This document shows, piece after piece, positions 63,246-64,000 of a stretch of 64,000 nt of DNA. A program made the position numbers and the translations under genes. This DNA comes from Haloglomus litoreum (GTDB taxonomy: Archaea; Halobacteriota; Halobacteria; Halobacteriales; Haloarculaceae), in NCBI RefSeq assembly GCF_029338515.1, contig NZ_CP119988.1, forward strand, positions 930,001-994,000, in the 5' to 3' direction. The notes under the pieces are model-generated. The model saw nothing but the letters and a program-made list of their open reading frames with translations, ran no database searches and was not told the origin of the DNA. Every line of letters begins with the position of its first letter. The first letter of the stretch is position 1.

Positions 63246-63254
63246 GTATAAACT
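63246..63254 (+). promoter_or_regulatory. TATA box for the 7TM sensor gene
   Basis: GTATAAACT in the 74-nt gap, about 28-36 nt before the ATG at 63282, fitting a leaderless transcript. Confidence 0.6.
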
Positions 63255-63281
63255 GACTGACCCCTCAGTTCCGACCGAGAG

Positions 63282-64000
63282 ATGGTCGATTCGACAGCGG
63301 CGAGTGTCTCGCTGCTGTACGCCGTGGCGACGGCCCTCCCAGCGCTGTTGCTGGGGTATGCCCTCCGTACCCGGCGGGATTCGCCGACAGCCCGGGCGTT
63401 CGCGGCGACGATGGGGGGACTCATCTGCTGGTCGGGTGCCTACCTGCTTCGGCTGTTCGTCGACGGCACCGCCCAGTTCGCCCTGACCGTCGCCGCCTTC
63501 GTCGGCGTCGCCGGCGTCCCGGTCGCCCTCCTGACCTTCACCCTCCGCTACACCGACCGCGAGCGCTACGTCACCGCGAACACGGTGGCGCTCCTGTCGG
63601 TCCTCCCGGCGACGACCGTGCTGGTGCTGGCCACGAACCCGCTCCACGGACTGTTCTACCGCTCGATGGGCGCCGCCGCCGTGGGGTCGCTGTCGACGAT
63701 CACGGCCGAGGCCGGGCCGTGGTTCTGGGTCCACACGGCCTACAGCTACGGCCTGCTCGCGGTCGCGTCGGCGCTCCTGGTGGCGTTCGGGGTGAGCCGA
63801 CGACGGCTGTACCGGGCGCAGGCGGCCGGCCTCATCCTGGGGGTGTTCGTGGCGTGGGCGACGAACGCCGCGTTCCTGGTCGGGCTCACCCCGTTCCCCG
63901 ACATCGACCTCACGCCGGTCGGGCTGGCTGCGGGCGTGACCTGCCTCGGCGTCGCGGTGTTCCGGGCCCGCCTCGTCGACGTGACCCCCATCGCCCGGAA
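63282..64000 (+). CDS. 7TM-type sensor protein, N-terminal part (histidine kinase-like)
   Basis: Runs off the window end; about 239 residues are visible. It consists of six or seven hydrophobic helices beginning SVSLLYAVATALPALLLGYA, with GVPVALLTFTLRYTDRERYV and FVGLTPFPDIDLTPVGLAAG, matching the N-terminal 7TM sensor domain of haloarchaeal histidine kinases. ARLVDVTPIAR marks the usual exit to the cytoplasmic domain. The kinase part, if any, lies beyond 64000. The ATG at 63282 has a TATA box 28 nt upstream. Confidence 0.8.
   Translation, partial: MVDSTAASVSLLYAVATALPALLLGYALRTRRDSPTARAFAATMGGLICWSGAYLLRLFVDGTAQFALTVAAFVGVAGVPVALLTFTLRYTDRERYVTANTVALLSVLPATTVLVLATNPLHGLFYRSMGAAAVGSLSTITAEAGPWFWVHTAYSYGLLAVASALLVAFGVSRRRLYRAQAAGLILGVFVAWATNAAFLVGLTPFPDIDLTPVGLAAGVTCLGVAVFRARLVDVTPIAR

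Overview
The window is a 64-kb stretch of a GC-rich chromosome from a haloarchaeon (class Halobacteria). The evidence is a set of archaeal genes with very acidic products: TFB, CDC48, a thermosome subunit, an archaeal RNase P RNA, a Bat-type HTH-10 regulator, a HalX-type regulator and many haloarchaeal DUF families. Most genes have GTG or ATG starts with short or no leaders and TATA boxes about 25-30 nt upstream. I do not assign a genus. I see no rRNA, CRISPR array, insertion sequence or prophage. One tRNA (Ser, anticodon CGA) and one RNase P RNA are present.

Layout. 1-5.8 kb: the tail of a Bat-like regulator, a flavin monooxygenase, a membrane-anchored SMP-30/strictosidine-synthase-like protein, an unknown protein and a lipoate/biotin ligase family protein. 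5.9-8.3 kb: a tightly overlapping HAD-cbiB-cobS operon (late cobalamin synthesis). 8.4-8.8 kb: a long foldback element. 8.9-10.5 kb: a degenerate HalX regulator with a DUF7504-like protein, then tRNA-Ser. 10.6-18.6 kb: small membrane proteins, a crotonase, an MFS transporter, a bifunctional-nuclease protein, an F420:NADPH reductase and a HAD/UPF0146 pair. 18.8-24 kb: archaemetzincin and a poly-gamma-glutamate-type capsule locus (CapA divergent from CapC-CapB). 24-28.3 kb: a PHP protein, DUF5518 and ASCH proteins, and pdxT-DUF151-hisE. 28.4-36.8 kb: radical SAM, nitronate-monooxygenase-like, an AglD-like glycosyltransferase/flippase, TFB, an AAA ATPase with a His-rich tail, and an MBL hydrolase. 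36.9-39.3 kb: an unusual protein made of about 60 Val-Glu tetrapeptide repeats, coupled to a PiT phosphate transporter. 39.4-44.3 kb: glycosyltransferase and polysaccharide deacetylase converging on a formyltransferase and ABC exporter. 44.5-51.3 kb: DoxX, CDC48, membrane proteins, thermosome. 51.3-52.5 kb: 1.2 kb of non-coding DNA with a second foldback element and rnpB. 52.5-64 kb: zinc-finger proteins, HAD, PspA, HD protein, carA with a divergent Lrp regulator and a palindromic operator, a DUF7504-like protein, idi, TPR, DUF424 and the start of a 7TM sensor.

The most interesting signal is non-coding. Two elements 43 kb apart (about 8410-8763 and 51384-51961) share outer inverted repeats and identical short blocks. 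Each also carries a lateral 7-bp stem at the same place whose sequence differs but whose pairing is kept, a compensatory pattern expected of a structured RNA family. The Val-Glu repeat protein coupled to a phosphate transporter is the most unusual coding signal.
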